A DNA stretch of 33,650 nt, taken from positions 1-33,650 of the forward strand of contig JAFUQU010000025.1 in NCBI GenBank assembly GCA_017472255.1, in the 5' to 3' direction. Positions 24,273-32,774 of this stretch are shown one piece after another. The notes beneath the pieces were generated by a model. That model was given only the letters and a program-made list of their open reading frames with translations, made no database searches and was not told where the DNA came from. A program made the position numbers and the translations under genes. The DNA is from Clostridia bacterium (GTDB lineage Bacteria; Bacillota; Clostridia; Oscillospirales; CAG-272). The first letter of the stretch is position 1. Each line of letters starts with the position of its first letter.

Positions 24273-24301
24273 AGTATATCACACTTCAGGCGGTTTGTCA
24301 A
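24273..24301 (-). promoter_or_regulatory. Promoter of ilvN
   Basis: Minus-strand TTGACA (24301-24296), 17-bp spacer, TATACT (24278-24273) preceded by TGA. Confidence 0.85.
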
Positions 24302-24312
24302 GGGCGAATGAA

Positions 24313-24344
24313 ACGCAGGGCGAAGACAAGCTTCCACCCTGCGT
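24313..24344 (-). terminator. Terminator after the second solute-binding protein
   Basis: ACGCAGGG/CCCTGCGT stem (24313-24320 and 24337-24344) with further internal GAAG/CTTC pairing, directly after the minus-strand stop at 24349. The T tail is weak (TTCATT). Confidence 0.65.
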
Positions 24345-24348
24345 CCTG

Positions 24349-25845
24349 TTATTTATTCTCCTCCAGCGCTTCCAGCACCGACTGGAGATTGGCTTCCACC
24401 GACTCCTTCGCCGAAGCCACCGTGGAGGCGGCGCCGCTGGCATTGCCGGCGTCGGCCGTGACCAGCTTCTTCAGCGAGTTGGACAGGGCGGTGGTGATGT
24501 TGTACACGCCCGTACATTCGATGCCTCGGGTTTCGCGGACGATTTTCAGCATATCGATGGAATCCTCGTTGCGCAGACCCTTCTGAGATACCGTCACATC
24601 GTAGTAGACCGGCAGCACGTCGTTGTAGCTTTCCCAGGTCAGCGCGTCCAGAATCGTGCCTGCCCGGGAGGTGTCGGTCTGGGTCTTGGGAATGACGAGA
24701 AATTCGGAGATGGGGTTGGTTAGCGTGTAGTATTCCTCCTGATTTTCGTCATACTTGGGCATGGGCAGCAGACCGAAGGTGGACTCCATGTCCCGCTCCT
24801 CCAGCGTAGCCTTCAGCTCGCAGGTCAGGAAGAGCGCCCGATCTGCGGCAAATGCGGAGAGATAGCCATCCGGTACGGTTCGATCACCGTTGCCGAAGTA
24901 GACCTTTCCGTCGGTGATGGTGCAGATCGCCGCCAGCTTATCCAGCGTGGAATAGAGCCGCTCGCTCTCCAGCGTGAGCTGGATATTGCCCGATTTGTCA
25001 GTTTCGTAGTAGCGGCAGCCCGCCGAGTAGAGGAAGCCGTTTGGGGAGTCGTGGTGTCCGGCAATGCCGTAGACCGCCTTGCCGCCCACGCTGAAAGCGA
25101 AGGATTCGTCGCCGTTCAGGCTTACGGCGGCGGTGACGTACTCGTTGAATTTATCCAACGTCCACTTGCCGTCACGCACCAGCTGGTAGGGGTACTCCAT
25201 TTTGTAGTCGTCCATCATGTCCTGATTAAAGAGCAGCACCCAAGACAGGTCGAGGGACATGAAGTTCAGCGGTCCGGACGCCATATACAGCGTGTCATTG
25301 ATGGTAAGCTCGTTGTTGATGATCGTGTCCCAGTAATCCTCGTGAACCTTCAGTTCGGGGATGTTCAGCAGGTTGAGCACATATCCGTCGGTGACAACGG
25401 AGGATTTGAAGTTCAGGGGCAGATAAGCGGCGTCGTAAGCGTCATCTCCCGCCATGACTGACTGAATAAGCTGGTCGCAGGCGGCGATCTGCTGGGTGCC
25501 CCATGTGGTGCCGCCGTCGAACTGGATTTCCTTCAGATTGAAGTTCAGCGCTTCCTCCACCCGGCGGTTGCGCAGATAGACCGCGTCGTCCAGCGCCTCA
25601 CCGGTCTGCTCGGCGAAGTCGAGGCGGAGGTAGCAGCCAAACTGGGTGTCCAGATTCAGCACCTTGAACTCATAGCCGCCGTAATCCTTTCCGCCATAGT
25701 CATAACCAGCGTCGGCGGCGATGGTGGAATCGGGCTGGGCGGTGGTGTCGGATGTGGTCACAGCGGGAGTGCCGCCGCAGGAGATCAGACCGGCGCTTAT
25801 GGTGCAGACGAGGATGGCTGCGAGGGTGCGGATGGTATTCTTCAT
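24349..25845 (-). CDS. Extracellular solute-binding lipoprotein (paralogue)
   Basis: A 498-residue lipoprotein. The start at 25845 is set by AAAGGAGC seven bases upstream. The signal peptide ends in LISC (cysteine at about residue 22), followed by a Thr/Ser-rich linker. The mature protein shares DDAVYLRNRRVEE, FGLLPMPKYDENQEEYY and LTWESYNDVLPVYYD with the plus-strand protein at 17295. These are features of ABC sugar-type binding proteins. The C-terminal tail is Ala/Ser/Glu-rich and helical. A divergent AraC gene is the likely regulator. No permease is nearby. Confidence 0.86.
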   Translation of the reverse strand: MKNTIRTLAAILVCTISAGLISCGGTPAVTTSDTTAQPDSTIAADAGYDYGGKDYGGYEFKVLNLDTQFGCYLRLDFAEQTGEALDDAVYLRNRRVEEALNFNLKEIQFDGGTTWGTQQIAACDQLIQSVMAGDDAYDAAYLPLNFKSSVVTDGYVLNLLNIPELKVHEDYWDTIINNELTINDTLYMASGPLNFMSLDLSWVLLFNQDMMDDYKMEYPYQLVRDGKWTLDKFNEYVTAAVSLNGDESFAFSVGGKAVYGIAGHHDSPNGFLYSAGCRYYETDKSGNIQLTLESERLYSTLDKLAAICTITDGKVYFGNGDRTVPDGYLSAFAADRALFLTCELKATLEERDMESTFGLLPMPKYDENQEEYYTLTNPISEFLVIPKTQTDTSRAGTILDALTWESYNDVLPVYYDVTVSQKGLRNEDSIDMLKIVRETRGIECTGVYNITTALSNSLKKLVTADAGNASGAASTVASAKESVEANLQSVLEALEENK

Positions 25846-25867
25846 GGGGAATGCTCCTTTCGTATTT

Positions 25868-25908
25868 TTTTGCGCTATCATTATAGCATAAAAAAGCGCA
25901 AAATGAAA
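25868..25908 (-). promoter_or_regulatory. Promoter with inverted-repeat operator candidate
   Basis: Minus-strand TATAAT (25885-25880) preceded by TGC, with TTTCAT (25908-25903) 17 bp upstream. A perfect inverted repeat TTTTGCGC (25868-25875)/GCGCAAAA (25896-25903) encloses the -10 box, a plausible binding site for the divergent AraC regulator. Confidence 0.55.
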
Positions 25909-25949
25909 GGAATATTTTTGCATATAGTGTTCCTGTATTTGCATCACCC

Positions 25950-25978
25950 TTGACAAAACCGCTTGTTTTGGTTAAAAT
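25950..25978 (+). promoter_or_regulatory. Promoter of the AraC gene at 26018
   Basis: TTGACA (25950-25955), 17-bp spacer, TAAAAT (25973-25978). Confidence 0.75.
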
Positions 25979-26017
25979 AGTAGTACAATCATTTTCTCTG
26001 CCGTGGAGGAGCTGTCC

Positions 26018-26926
26018 GTGTACGAAACATTTCATAATAAAGAGTTCATGCGCCGCCCGGTCAAGGCGTCCATCGCCGAGGATGATCCTGCCAGCGGTCG
26101 GCGCAGCAAATGGTTTGTCTGCGACCCGCATACTTCCTTTGTGCGCTGCTATCAGCGGCACAATCACGAGGGACTGGAGCTGATCCGCCTCTGCGCGGGA
26201 AGGCTCACCATGTGCATCGGCGGGCGAACCTATGAGATGCATCCGGGGGATATCGCGGTCGCCAATCCGTACATGGATCATATCAGTACTTACGAGCGTG
26301 GGGAACGGATGGTCTACCACTGCTTCCAGTTCGACCTGCGTCAGTTCATCGCCGCCGGGGAGACCAGCGCGGCGAAGGATTTCAGCCGCTTCCTCAGCGG
26401 CGAACTGTTCATGGCGGAATTCCTGCCCGCCGCAACACCTGCCGCAGAGACGCTGAACAAGGAACTGGACGAATTGTATACGCTGTATAAACAGTCGGAT
26501 GATTCGCTGATCAGCGACTGCCTGCTGATGGGGAAATCCTATCAGGTGCTGGCGCTGCTGGTGGGCGCGCCCTGGCAGGGAGAGCCGCTGAAGCCGGCGG
26601 GGAAGCGGGATCTGTCCTTTACGCGCCGGGTGGCGGATTATGTCTGCGAGCATTACCGGGAGCCGATCTCCACCTCCACCGCCTGCGAGGCGCTGTCTTA
26701 CAATATCAATCATTTCTGCCGTCTGTTCCACGCCAACTTCGGCAGCAGCTTCAGCCTGTATCTATGTGAATACCGCGTCCAGCAGGCGGTGCTCCACTAT
26801 CGCAGCAGCAATCTTTCCATCAGCGAAATTGCCCAGGCGGTGGGGTTCAACGATTACGGCTATTTTGCCCGCTCCTTCCGCAAATACGTGGGCTTCTCCC
26901 CCGCCGCCTATTTCCGGAGCAGATAA
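26018..26926 (+). CDS. AraC-family transcriptional regulator
   Basis: A 302-residue regulator. GTG 26018 is preferred over the in-frame GTG at 26003 because GGAGGA (26005-26010) is correctly spaced for it. The N-terminal cupin sensor has YQRHNHEGLELIRLCAGRLTM and MHPGDIAVANPYMDH. The C-terminal HTH pair is STACEALSYNINHFCRLFHANFG and SISEIAQAVGFNDYGYFARSFRKYVGFSP. It is divergent from the binding protein at 24349-25845, the classic layout for a sugar-responsive activator. A strong terminator follows. Confidence 0.88.
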   Translation: MYETFHNKEFMRRPVKASIAEDDPASGRRSKWFVCDPHTSFVRCYQRHNHEGLELIRLCAGRLTMCIGGRTYEMHPGDIAVANPYMDHISTYERGERMVYHCFQFDLRQFIAAGETSAAKDFSRFLSGELFMAEFLPAATPAAETLNKELDELYTLYKQSDDSLISDCLLMGKSYQVLALLVGAPWQGEPLKPAGKRDLSFTRRVADYVCEHYREPISTSTACEALSYNINHFCRLFHANFGSSFSLYLCEYRVQQAVLHYRSSNLSISEIAQAVGFNDYGYFARSFRKYVGFSPAAYFRSR

Positions 26927-26936
26927 CACAAGGAAC

Positions 26937-26971
26937 CCGCCCGCAGCTTATAAAGCCGCGGGCGGTTTTTT
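26937..26971 (+). terminator. Terminator after the AraC gene
   Basis: Stem CCGCCCGC (26937-26944)/GCGGGCGG (26958-26965) followed by six Ts (26966-26971). Confidence 0.88.
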
Positions 26972-26977
26972 ATGCGG

Positions 26978-28570
26978 TTACTTCTCAATCGCCGCTTTGA
27001 TGAATTCCACAAACAGCGGGTGCGGATGGTTGGGACGGCTGCGCAGCTCGGGATGGAACTGCACGCCGAGGAACCAGCGCTTGCCGGGGATTTCCGCGAT
27101 TTCGCAGAGGCGTCCGTCGGGGGAAAGCCCGCTGAACACCACGCCCGCGTCGGAAAGACGGGGACGGAAGGCGTTGTTCACCTCGTAACGGTGGCGGTGG
27201 CGCTCGGAAATCGCGTCGCTCTTGTAGGCTTCCCACGCCTTAGTGCCGGGCAGAATGTGGCAGGGGTAAAGTCCCAGCCGCATGGTGCCGCCCTTCTGAT
27301 CGATGTTCTTCTGATCGGGCATGATGTCGATAACCGGGTAGTCCAACTCCTTCTGGAATTCCGCCGAATTGGCGTCCGTCATCCCGGCAAGATGCCGCGC
27401 CGCTTCGATGACGATCATCTGCATACCAAGGCAGATGCCGAAGCAGGGAATGTCATTCTCCCGCGCCCAGCGGATGGCGGCGATCATTCCCTCGATGCCC
27501 CGGTCGCCGAAGCCGCCGGGCACGATAATGCCGTCGCAGTCGGAAAGGGCATCCCCCGCGTTTTCGTCGGTCAGGTCGCCGGAATGAACCCACTTGATCT
27601 CCACCTCGGCGCCGTTGGCATAGCCGCCGTGGGTCAGAGCCTCCGCCACAGACAGATAAGCATCGTGCAGTTCCACATACTTGCCCACGAGGGCGATTTT
27701 GACCTTTTTGTCCGCGTTCTTCATGCGGTCAAGCATTGCCTGCCAGTCAGACAGATCGGGCTTGTCCTCGAAGCCGAAGCGCTCGCATACGCAGCGTCCC
27801 AGCCCCTCCCGCTCCAGCAGCATGGGCACTTCATAAATGCTGTCCGCCGTCAGATTCTGAATGACGCATTCACGTCTGACGTTGCAGAAAAGCGCCAGCT
27901 TGTTTTTAATATCCTCCGGCAGCTCGATTTCCGTGCGGCAGACGAGGATGTCCGGCTGAATGCCGATGGAAAGCAGCTCCTTCACGCTGTGCTGGGTGGG
28001 CTTGGATTTCAGCTCCCGCGAGCCGGAGATGAAGGGAACCAGCGTGACATGGATGAACAGGCAGTTGTCCCGCCCAACCTCGTTCTGCACCTGTCGAATC
28101 GCTTCCAGGAAAGGCTGGGACTCGATATCGCCCACGGTGCCGCCGATTTCGGTGATCAGCACGTCGCAGTCGGGATCGGTTTTCGCCACGATGTAAACGT
28201 TATCCTTGATTTCGTTGGTGATATGAGGAATGATCTGCACCGTGCCGCCCAGATAATCGCCCCGTCGTTCCTTTGACAGCACGGACCAGAAAATCCGCCC
28301 GTTGGTAATATTGGAGTGCTGGGAAAGCGATTCGTCGGTGAAGCGCTCGTAGTGACCCAAGTCAAGGTCGGTTTCCGCGCCGTCGTCGGTGACGAAGACT
28401 TCGCCGTGCTGGTAGGGGCTCATGGTGCCCGGGTCGATGTTCAGATAGGGGTCGAATTTCTGGTTCTTGACGCGCAGACCGCGGGCTTTGAGCATCCGTC
28501 CCAAGGATGCCGCCGTAATGCCCTTGCCCAGACCGCTGACAACGCCGCCGGTAATAAAGATATACTTCAT
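26978..28570 (-). CDS. pyrG: CTP synthase
   Basis: A 530-residue enzyme that aminates UTP to CTP with glutamine. The N-terminal synthetase domain begins [17 protein letters not shown] and includes [23 protein letters not shown]. The C-terminal class I glutaminase has the nucleophile in FGICLGMQM (about residue 375) and the His-Glu pair in VQFHPE near the end. Length is normal. ACGGAGGAT precedes the ATG. The leader is short and has no evident attenuator. Confidence 0.97.
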   Translation of the reverse strand: MKYIFITGGVVSGLGKGITAASLGRMLKARGLRVKNQKFDPYLNIDPGTMSPYQHGEVFVTDDGAETDLDLGHYERFTDESLSQHSNITNGRIFWSVLSKERRGDYLGGTVQIIPHITNEIKDNVYIVAKTDPDCDVLITEIGGTVGDIESQPFLEAIRQVQNEVGRDNCLFIHVTLVPFISGSRELKSKPTQHSVKELLSIGIQPDILVCRTEIELPEDIKNKLALFCNVRRECVIQNLTADSIYEVPMLLEREGLGRCVCERFGFEDKPDLSDWQAMLDRMKNADKKVKIALVGKYVELHDAYLSVAEALTHGGYANGAEVEIKWVHSGDLTDENAGDALSDCDGIIVPGGFGDRGIEGMIAAIRWARENDIPCFGICLGMQMIVIEAARHLAGMTDANSAEFQKELDYPVIDIMPDQKNIDQKGGTMRLGLYPCHILPGTKAWEAYKSDAISERHRHRYEVNNAFRPRLSDAGVVFSGLSPDGRLCEIAEIPGKRWFLGVQFHPELRSRPNHPHPLFVEFIKAAIEK

Positions 28571-28614
28571 GTGATCTATCCTCCGTTTTGGTTTAGTATT
28601 TCACATTTAATATA

Positions 28615-28643
28615 ATTATAACCTTTTTCTTCTATTTTGTCAA
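28615..28643 (-). promoter_or_regulatory. Promoter of pyrG
   Basis: Minus-strand TTGACA (28643-28638), 17-bp spacer, TATAAT (28620-28615). Confidence 0.85.
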
Positions 28644-28676
28644 TCGCACATTTCCATAATAATTTACAAAATCAAC

Positions 28677-28705
28677 TTGTCTGTTTCGGTCTGTTGTGAT
28701 AGAAT
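28677..28705 (+). promoter_or_regulatory. Promoter of yqeG
   Basis: TTGTCT (28677-28682), 17-bp spacer, TAGAAT (28700-28705) preceded by TGA. Confidence 0.65.
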
Positions 28706-28746
28706 AATAGTAAGTGATTTACAGCAACGCAACGAGAGGTGGAGAT

Positions 28747-29250
28747 ATGTTTCAAAAACTCCTTCCAACGAAGGTTTTACCGGATATTTACTCGCTCACG
28801 CCCGAATTCCTCGGGCAATATAACATCAAAGCGCTGATTCTTGACATCGACAATACGCTGGTAACATACGACGATCCTAAGCCCACGCTCACCGTCGCAA
28901 AATGGCTGGACGAGCTGCACGCCGCCGGAATTGCCACCGCCTTTGTGTCCAACAACCACGAGGAACGGGTGGCGTCCTTCTGCGAGGGGCTGGGCTGTTA
29001 TTTCCACGCCGACGCGGGGAAGCCTTCCCGCCGCTTTTTGCGCGAAGCCATGGCGCACATGGGCACGGACGTGACTAACACCGCGTCCGTGGGCGATCAG
29101 CTGTTCACCGATGTGTGGGCGGCGGGACGCGCGGGGATGAAAGCCTTCTACGTACCGCCGATCAAAGACAAAAAAACATTATTTTTCCGCGCAAAGCGTG
29201 CATTGGAAAAGCCGCTGCTGCGGATATACTATAGCAAGGAGAAACAATGA
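28747..29250 (+). CDS. yqeG: YqeG-family HAD phosphatase
   Basis: A 167-residue HAD-IIIA phosphatase. The start at 28747 follows GAGAGGTGGAG. Motif I is LILDIDNTLV (about residues 32-41), motif II is FVSNNHEERV, the motif III lysine is in DAGKPSRRF, and motif IV is SVGDQLFTDVWAAGRAGM. In B. subtilis yqeG lies in a cluster with aroE. Here aroE follows 1.3 kb downstream, which supports the assignment. It overlaps the next gene by 4 bp (or abuts it if ATG 29250 is used). Confidence 0.9.
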   Translation: MFQKLLPTKVLPDIYSLTPEFLGQYNIKALILDIDNTLVTYDDPKPTLTVAKWLDELHAAGIATAFVSNNHEERVASFCEGLGCYFHADAGKPSRRFLREAMAHMGTDVTNTASVGDQLFTDVWAAGRAGMKAFYVPPIKDKKTLFFRAKRALEKPLLRIYYSKEKQ

Positions 29251-29702
29251 TGAGAAGAGCTGACAGAGAACGCGACTTTGACTTCGCCGCCCAGGTCGTT
29301 AAGGAATCCGATTACGCCACCGTTTCCTTCACCGGAGACGCCTACGCCGTCCCGTTCACGCCCCTGTGGCACGACGGCGCCATCTATATGCACTGCGCCA
29401 ACGAGGGCGAAAAGCTGGAGCGCATCAAAGCGAACCCCCGCGTCTGCATCAGCGCGGTATCGCAGGCCGTTGCCAAGCCGGGCAAATTTGGGCTGGACTA
29501 CAAATCCGCGATTTTCTTTGCCGACGCGAAGATTGTCACCGACCCGGACGAGAAGATGAAGGTTCTCGTTGCCATTGCCGCCCGCCACGCGCCCACGCTG
29601 CCTGACCGCATGGAGAAGTATGCACGCGGGCTGTTCGATCGCGCGACGCTGGTGCGGTTTGAGATTGTTTCCGGCACGGGCAAGCAATGCGTGATTAAGT
29701 GA
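29247..29702 (+). CDS. Pyridoxamine 5'-phosphate oxidase-like flavoprotein
   Basis: A 151-residue split-barrel FMN-binding protein. It opens MRRADRERDF, then YATVSFTGDAYAVPFTPLWHDGAIYMHCANEGEKLERI, a pattern shared with NimA-type and other PNPOx-like small proteins. Gln and Lys residues in SAVSQAVAKPGKFGLDYKSAIFF probably lie near the flavin. Function in this organism is unknown. A nitroreductase-like or flavin-storage role is possible. It is probably co-transcribed with yqeG. Confidence 0.83.
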   Translation: MMRRADRERDFDFAAQVVKESDYATVSFTGDAYAVPFTPLWHDGAIYMHCANEGEKLERIKANPRVCISAVSQAVAKPGKFGLDYKSAIFFADAKIVTDPDEKMKVLVAIAARHAPTLPDRMEKYARGLFDRATLVRFEIVSGTGKQCVIK

Positions 29703-29734
29703 GAGGGAAGATTGGCGAAATATCGTGCGGATGT

Positions 29735-30051
29735 GGTCGGCGACAACGCGACCGTAGGTCGCATGGCGACAGGCCGACCATAGGTTAGTTGGATTTGGGA
29801 TATGTTCAACTTTTATTCCAAACAAATCTGCACATTCTAAGCCGACGTAATGGAGAGGAACCAAGCGACCTACGGTCGCTTGGGAGTCGGCGCATCCCTG
29901 TAGCCCAAGCGATTAGCACAGACGAACGTTCGCACAAATTGTATTAGTATCGCTATGTTCGCTGTCGCGAACATAAAAAATAATTGTATAAAGCTTTTGC
30001 GGAGCCTTTTCTACGCCCTCGCAGGGCGAGGGCATGAAAAGCGACCGTAAC
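29735..30051 (+). repeat. Dispersed palindromic element, copy C
   Basis: A non-coding stretch of about 420 bp before the 30122 gene. A hairpin at 29735-29779 has inner stem GCGACC/GGTCGC and outer stem GGTCGGC/GCCGACC. The 234-bp block 29818-30051 matches copy B with few differences, nearly all in its first half. A perfect 10-bp stem CCAAGCGACC/GGTCGCTTGG lies at 29861-29883. ATGTTCGC/GCGAACAT and GCCCTCGC/GCGAGGGC hairpins follow as in copy B. Confidence 0.85.
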
Positions 30052-30072
30052 CCCTTAACAAACAAATCTGAA

Positions 30073-30090
30073 GCACTCCATTCGGAGTGC
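30073..30090. other. Small hairpin between copy C and the next gene
   Basis: GCACTCC-ATTC-GGAGTGC, a perfect 7-bp stem 32 bp before the ATG at 30122, upstream of its ribosome site. No T run follows, so it is not a typical terminator. Confidence 0.5.
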
Positions 30091-30121
30091 ACCAAAAACA
30101 AACTAATTTCAGGAGACTGAC

Positions 30122-30544
30122 ATGAACCAATTATATGCACTTACGCAATTTCTGGCGAAGACGATGTTTAAGAAGGATTCGCCGATTATACCGGATAATG
30201 CGTTTCCGCCGCAGAGTGCGCCGGGGATTGTGTTGACCAGGATTCGCCAGCTGACGGCGGAAGGGAAGATCAACACGGCGGAGAATTTTCTGTTTGATGC
30301 GTTTGACAAGAAGCAGCCGGTTTTTGCGGCCATTGGGCTGGAGTTTTACGCCAGGGTGTCGGAGATGGACGACGCGGCGCTGGAGGCGGCTGATTTTTCC
30401 AGAGAGGAAATTCAGGAGGGCATTCGGGATATGCTCAATTTTTATGGTGTGAAGATTCAGGTGCGCAAAAATCCGAACGCGCCTGTTCCGCCGAACGCGC
30501 CCGTTAATGTGATGGCGGACAAGCCGAAAGGCGGCGCGAAATGA
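30122..30544 (+). CDS. Unknown 140-residue protein
   Basis: Not recognised. The N-terminal 100 residues look helical (ALTQFLAKTMF, IRQLTAEGKINTAENFLFDAF, SREEIQEGIRDMLNFYGV) with no membrane segment or signal. The C-terminal 30 residues are Pro/Asn/Ala-rich and probably disordered. CAGGAGACT lies before the ATG. It overlaps aroE by ATGA, so it is translationally coupled to shikimate dehydrogenase. A link to aromatic synthesis is positional only. Confidence 0.7.
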   Translation: MNQLYALTQFLAKTMFKKDSPIIPDNAFPPQSAPGIVLTRIRQLTAEGKINTAENFLFDAFDKKQPVFAAIGLEFYARVSEMDDAALEAADFSREEIQEGIRDMLNFYGVKIQVRKNPNAPVPPNAPVNVMADKPKGGAK

Positions 30545-31419
30545 AACCATTGAAATTAGCTGTTCTTGGCTCACCCATTGCGCACAGCCGTTCGCCGCAG
30601 CTGCAAGGCGTTTTCGCCGATTGCTGCGGCATGGAGGGCTTCTCCTACGAGCGGATTGAAACCACCCGCGAGACTTTGCTTCCCACGGTTCGCCGCCTTG
30701 TGACCGAGGGCTACGACGGCTTCAACTGCACCATGCCGCTGAAGACGGACATGGCGCTGCTGGCCGATGAAATCGGCGGGGAAGCGCGGATTCTCTGCTC
30801 GGCGAACACTGTCGCCGTCCGGGGAGGGAAGCTCTACGCCGATACCACCGACGGCGGGGGCATTCTGCTGACCGTTCGGCGGGGGCTGACTTCTCCCGGG
30901 GATACCCAGAACGTCACGCCCGCGTCGGTGATTGCGGGGAAGCGGGTGCTGCTTCTGGGAGCGGGCGGGGCGGCACGTTCCACGGCGCTGTCGCTGGCGC
31001 TGGCGGGCGCGAAGCTGACGATTCTGAACCGCACGCCCGGCTCGGCGCTGGCGCTGGGACGGATGCTGTCCGGTTGCGGCTGCGGGGACGTGACCTGCGG
31101 CGCGCTGACCGCCGAATCCATGCGCGAAGCGGCGGTCGGGACGGACATCCTGATCAACTGCACCGCCGCGGGCATGATCGGGCAGGAAGATTTCATTTCG
31201 CTGGATTTTGTGGACGCGCTGCCCGAGGGGGCGCTGGTCATCGACGCGGTGTACAATCCGCTGGAGACGGCGCTGCTTCGACGTGCCGTGACGCGGGGGC
31301 TGCCGGTTATGAGCGGTCTGTGGATGCTGATTTATCAGGGCGCGCTGGCCTTCGAGAAATGGTCGGGCTGGCTTCCGGACGAGACCGCCTGCGCCAAGGC
31401 GTTTGAGACGATAAAATGA
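30541..31419 (+). CDS. aroE: Shikimate dehydrogenase
   Basis: A 292-residue NADP-dependent enzyme converting 3-dehydroshikimate to shikimate. The substrate-binding motif GSPIAHSRSP is at residues 10-19. The catalytic lysine is in GFNCTMPLK (usually NVTxPxK). The Asp is in DTTDGGG (usually NTDxxG). The NADP-binding motif is GAGGAARS, followed by LTILNRT. The departures in the two catalytic motifs are conservative. It lies in an apparent operon with aroQ. Confidence 0.92.
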   Translation: MKPLKLAVLGSPIAHSRSPQLQGVFADCCGMEGFSYERIETTRETLLPTVRRLVTEGYDGFNCTMPLKTDMALLADEIGGEARILCSANTVAVRGGKLYADTTDGGGILLTVRRGLTSPGDTQNVTPASVIAGKRVLLLGAGGAARSTALSLALAGAKLTILNRTPGSALALGRMLSGCGCGDVTCGALTAESMREAAVGTDILINCTAAGMIGQEDFISLDFVDALPEGALVIDAVYNPLETALLRRAVTRGLPVMSGLWMLIYQGALAFEKWSGWLPDETACAKAFETIK

Positions 31420-31432
31420 AAGGATACTGCAT

Positions 31433-32322
31433 ATGAGAGCAACATTTGGCACGGCGGGCAACGCCGAAAGCTTCGCCGAGGAAGGGTTCAAGCATACCTA
31501 TCAGGCGCCCGCGTGGCTGTCCGGACGGGGGCTGGACGCCTACGAATATCAGGCGGGACACGGCTTGACGGCGGGCGAAGCCGCCCTGCGCAAGGTTGGC
31601 GAGGAAGCGAAAAAACACGGCATCCTGCTGAGCCTGCACACGCCGTACTTCATCTCGCTGTCCAGCGTTGAGCCGGAAAAGCGGCTCAACAGCGTGGAAT
31701 ACATCAAAAAAAGCATCTGGGCGGCGGAATGCCTGGGCGCGGACACCATCGTCGTCCATACCGGCAGCGCCGCCAAAATCACCCGCGCGCAGGCCATGGA
31801 CTACGCCGCCGACACGCTGACCAAGCTGCTGGAATCCACCGACACCACGGTGCGCATCGGGCTTGAAACCATGGGCAAGCTGAATCAGCTTGGCACGCTG
31901 GACGAGGTTCTGACCCTTTGTAAGCTCTCGCCCCGGCTTTACCCGGTGGTGGACTTCGGACATCTGAACTGCCGGGGACGTTCGCTGAGCGGCGTCTTCG
32001 ACGAGCAGGACGAAACTCCCACCGGTGGCGTTTTCGTCACCGTGGACGATTACCGCGCCGTCTTCGATAAGATTGCGAACCGCCTTGGCGACGAGTACGC
32101 ACGCACGCTTCACTGCCACTTTTCGAAGATCGAGTACACCAAGCAGGGCGAGAAAAAGCACGTCAACTTCGCCGACGAGGGCTACGAGCTCCCTTTGAGC
32201 CGCTGATGGAAGCCATCATAAAGGAAGACGTGGCGCCGCGCATTATCAGCGAATCGGCGGGACATCAGGCCGAGGACGCGGCGGCTATGAAAGCATATTA
32301 TATGGAAAGGAAAAATTCATGA
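31433..32322 (+). pseudogene. Endonuclease-IV-like TIM-barrel gene with a frameshift
   Basis: The first frame (31433-32206) encodes metal ligands typical of Nfo: His in LHTPYF, His in IVVHTGS, Glu in GLETMG, Asp/His in VVDFGHLN, and His in LHCHFSK and KKHVNF. It then ends in LPLSR. A one-base loss in a CCCTTTGAG context near 32195 explains this. The next frame reads EPLMEAIIKEDVAPRIISESAG and ends at a TGA (32320-32322) overlapping the aroQ ATG. The last catalytic Glu (SES) lies in the second frame, so the truncated protein should be inactive. A sequencing error is equally possible. Confidence 0.8.
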
Positions 32323-32774
32323 ACATTCTGATCATCAACGGACCCAACCTGAACCTGCTGGGCGAGCGTGAGCCGGGCTATTACGGCAGCGACACGCTGG
32401 CATCCATCAACGCCGGGCTGGAGGAAGAAGCGAAAAAGCTGGGCGCGACGCTGGAATTCTACCAGTCCAATCACGAGGGTGCGATCATCGACCGCCTTCA
32501 CGCCGCACGCAAAAACGCGAACGGCAACATCGACGCCATCGTGCTCAACGCCGGGGCGTACACCCACTATTCCTACGCCATCCGCGACGCCATCGCCGCC
32601 ATAAAGCTGCCAGTGGTGGAGGTTCACCTGTCCAATATCCATGCCCGGGACGCCTTCCGCGAGACTTCGGTCATCGCTCCCGTCTGCGTGGGACAGATCA
32701 GCGGCTTCGGCTCCTACAGCTACACGCTGGGGCTTTACGCTGCGGTCAACGCGGTAAATAAAACGGCAAAATGA
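32319..32774 (+). CDS. aroQ: Type II 3-dehydroquinate dehydratase
   Basis: A 151-residue enzyme of the shikimate pathway. The N-terminal motif ILIINGPNLNLLGEREPGYYG carries the catalytic Arg and Tyr loop. Further conserved parts are YQSNHEGAIID, VLNAGAYTHYSYAIRDA and VEVHLSNIHARDAFRETSV. Length is standard for the dodecameric type II family. ATGA overlaps join it to the upstream endonuclease-like frame and to the HAD gene. AAAGGAAAAA precedes the start. Confidence 0.96.
   Translation: MNILIINGPNLNLLGEREPGYYGSDTLASINAGLEEEAKKLGATLEFYQSNHEGAIIDRLHAARKNANGNIDAIVLNAGAYTHYSYAIRDAIAAIKLPVVEVHLSNIHARDAFRETSVIAPVCVGQISGFGSYSYTLGLYAAVNAVNKTAK

Noticed and set aside
26972..28276. Plus-strand 434-codon open frame opposite pyrG
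   Set aside because: pyrG is unmistakable on the minus strand. The opposite frame has no motif or initiation signals.
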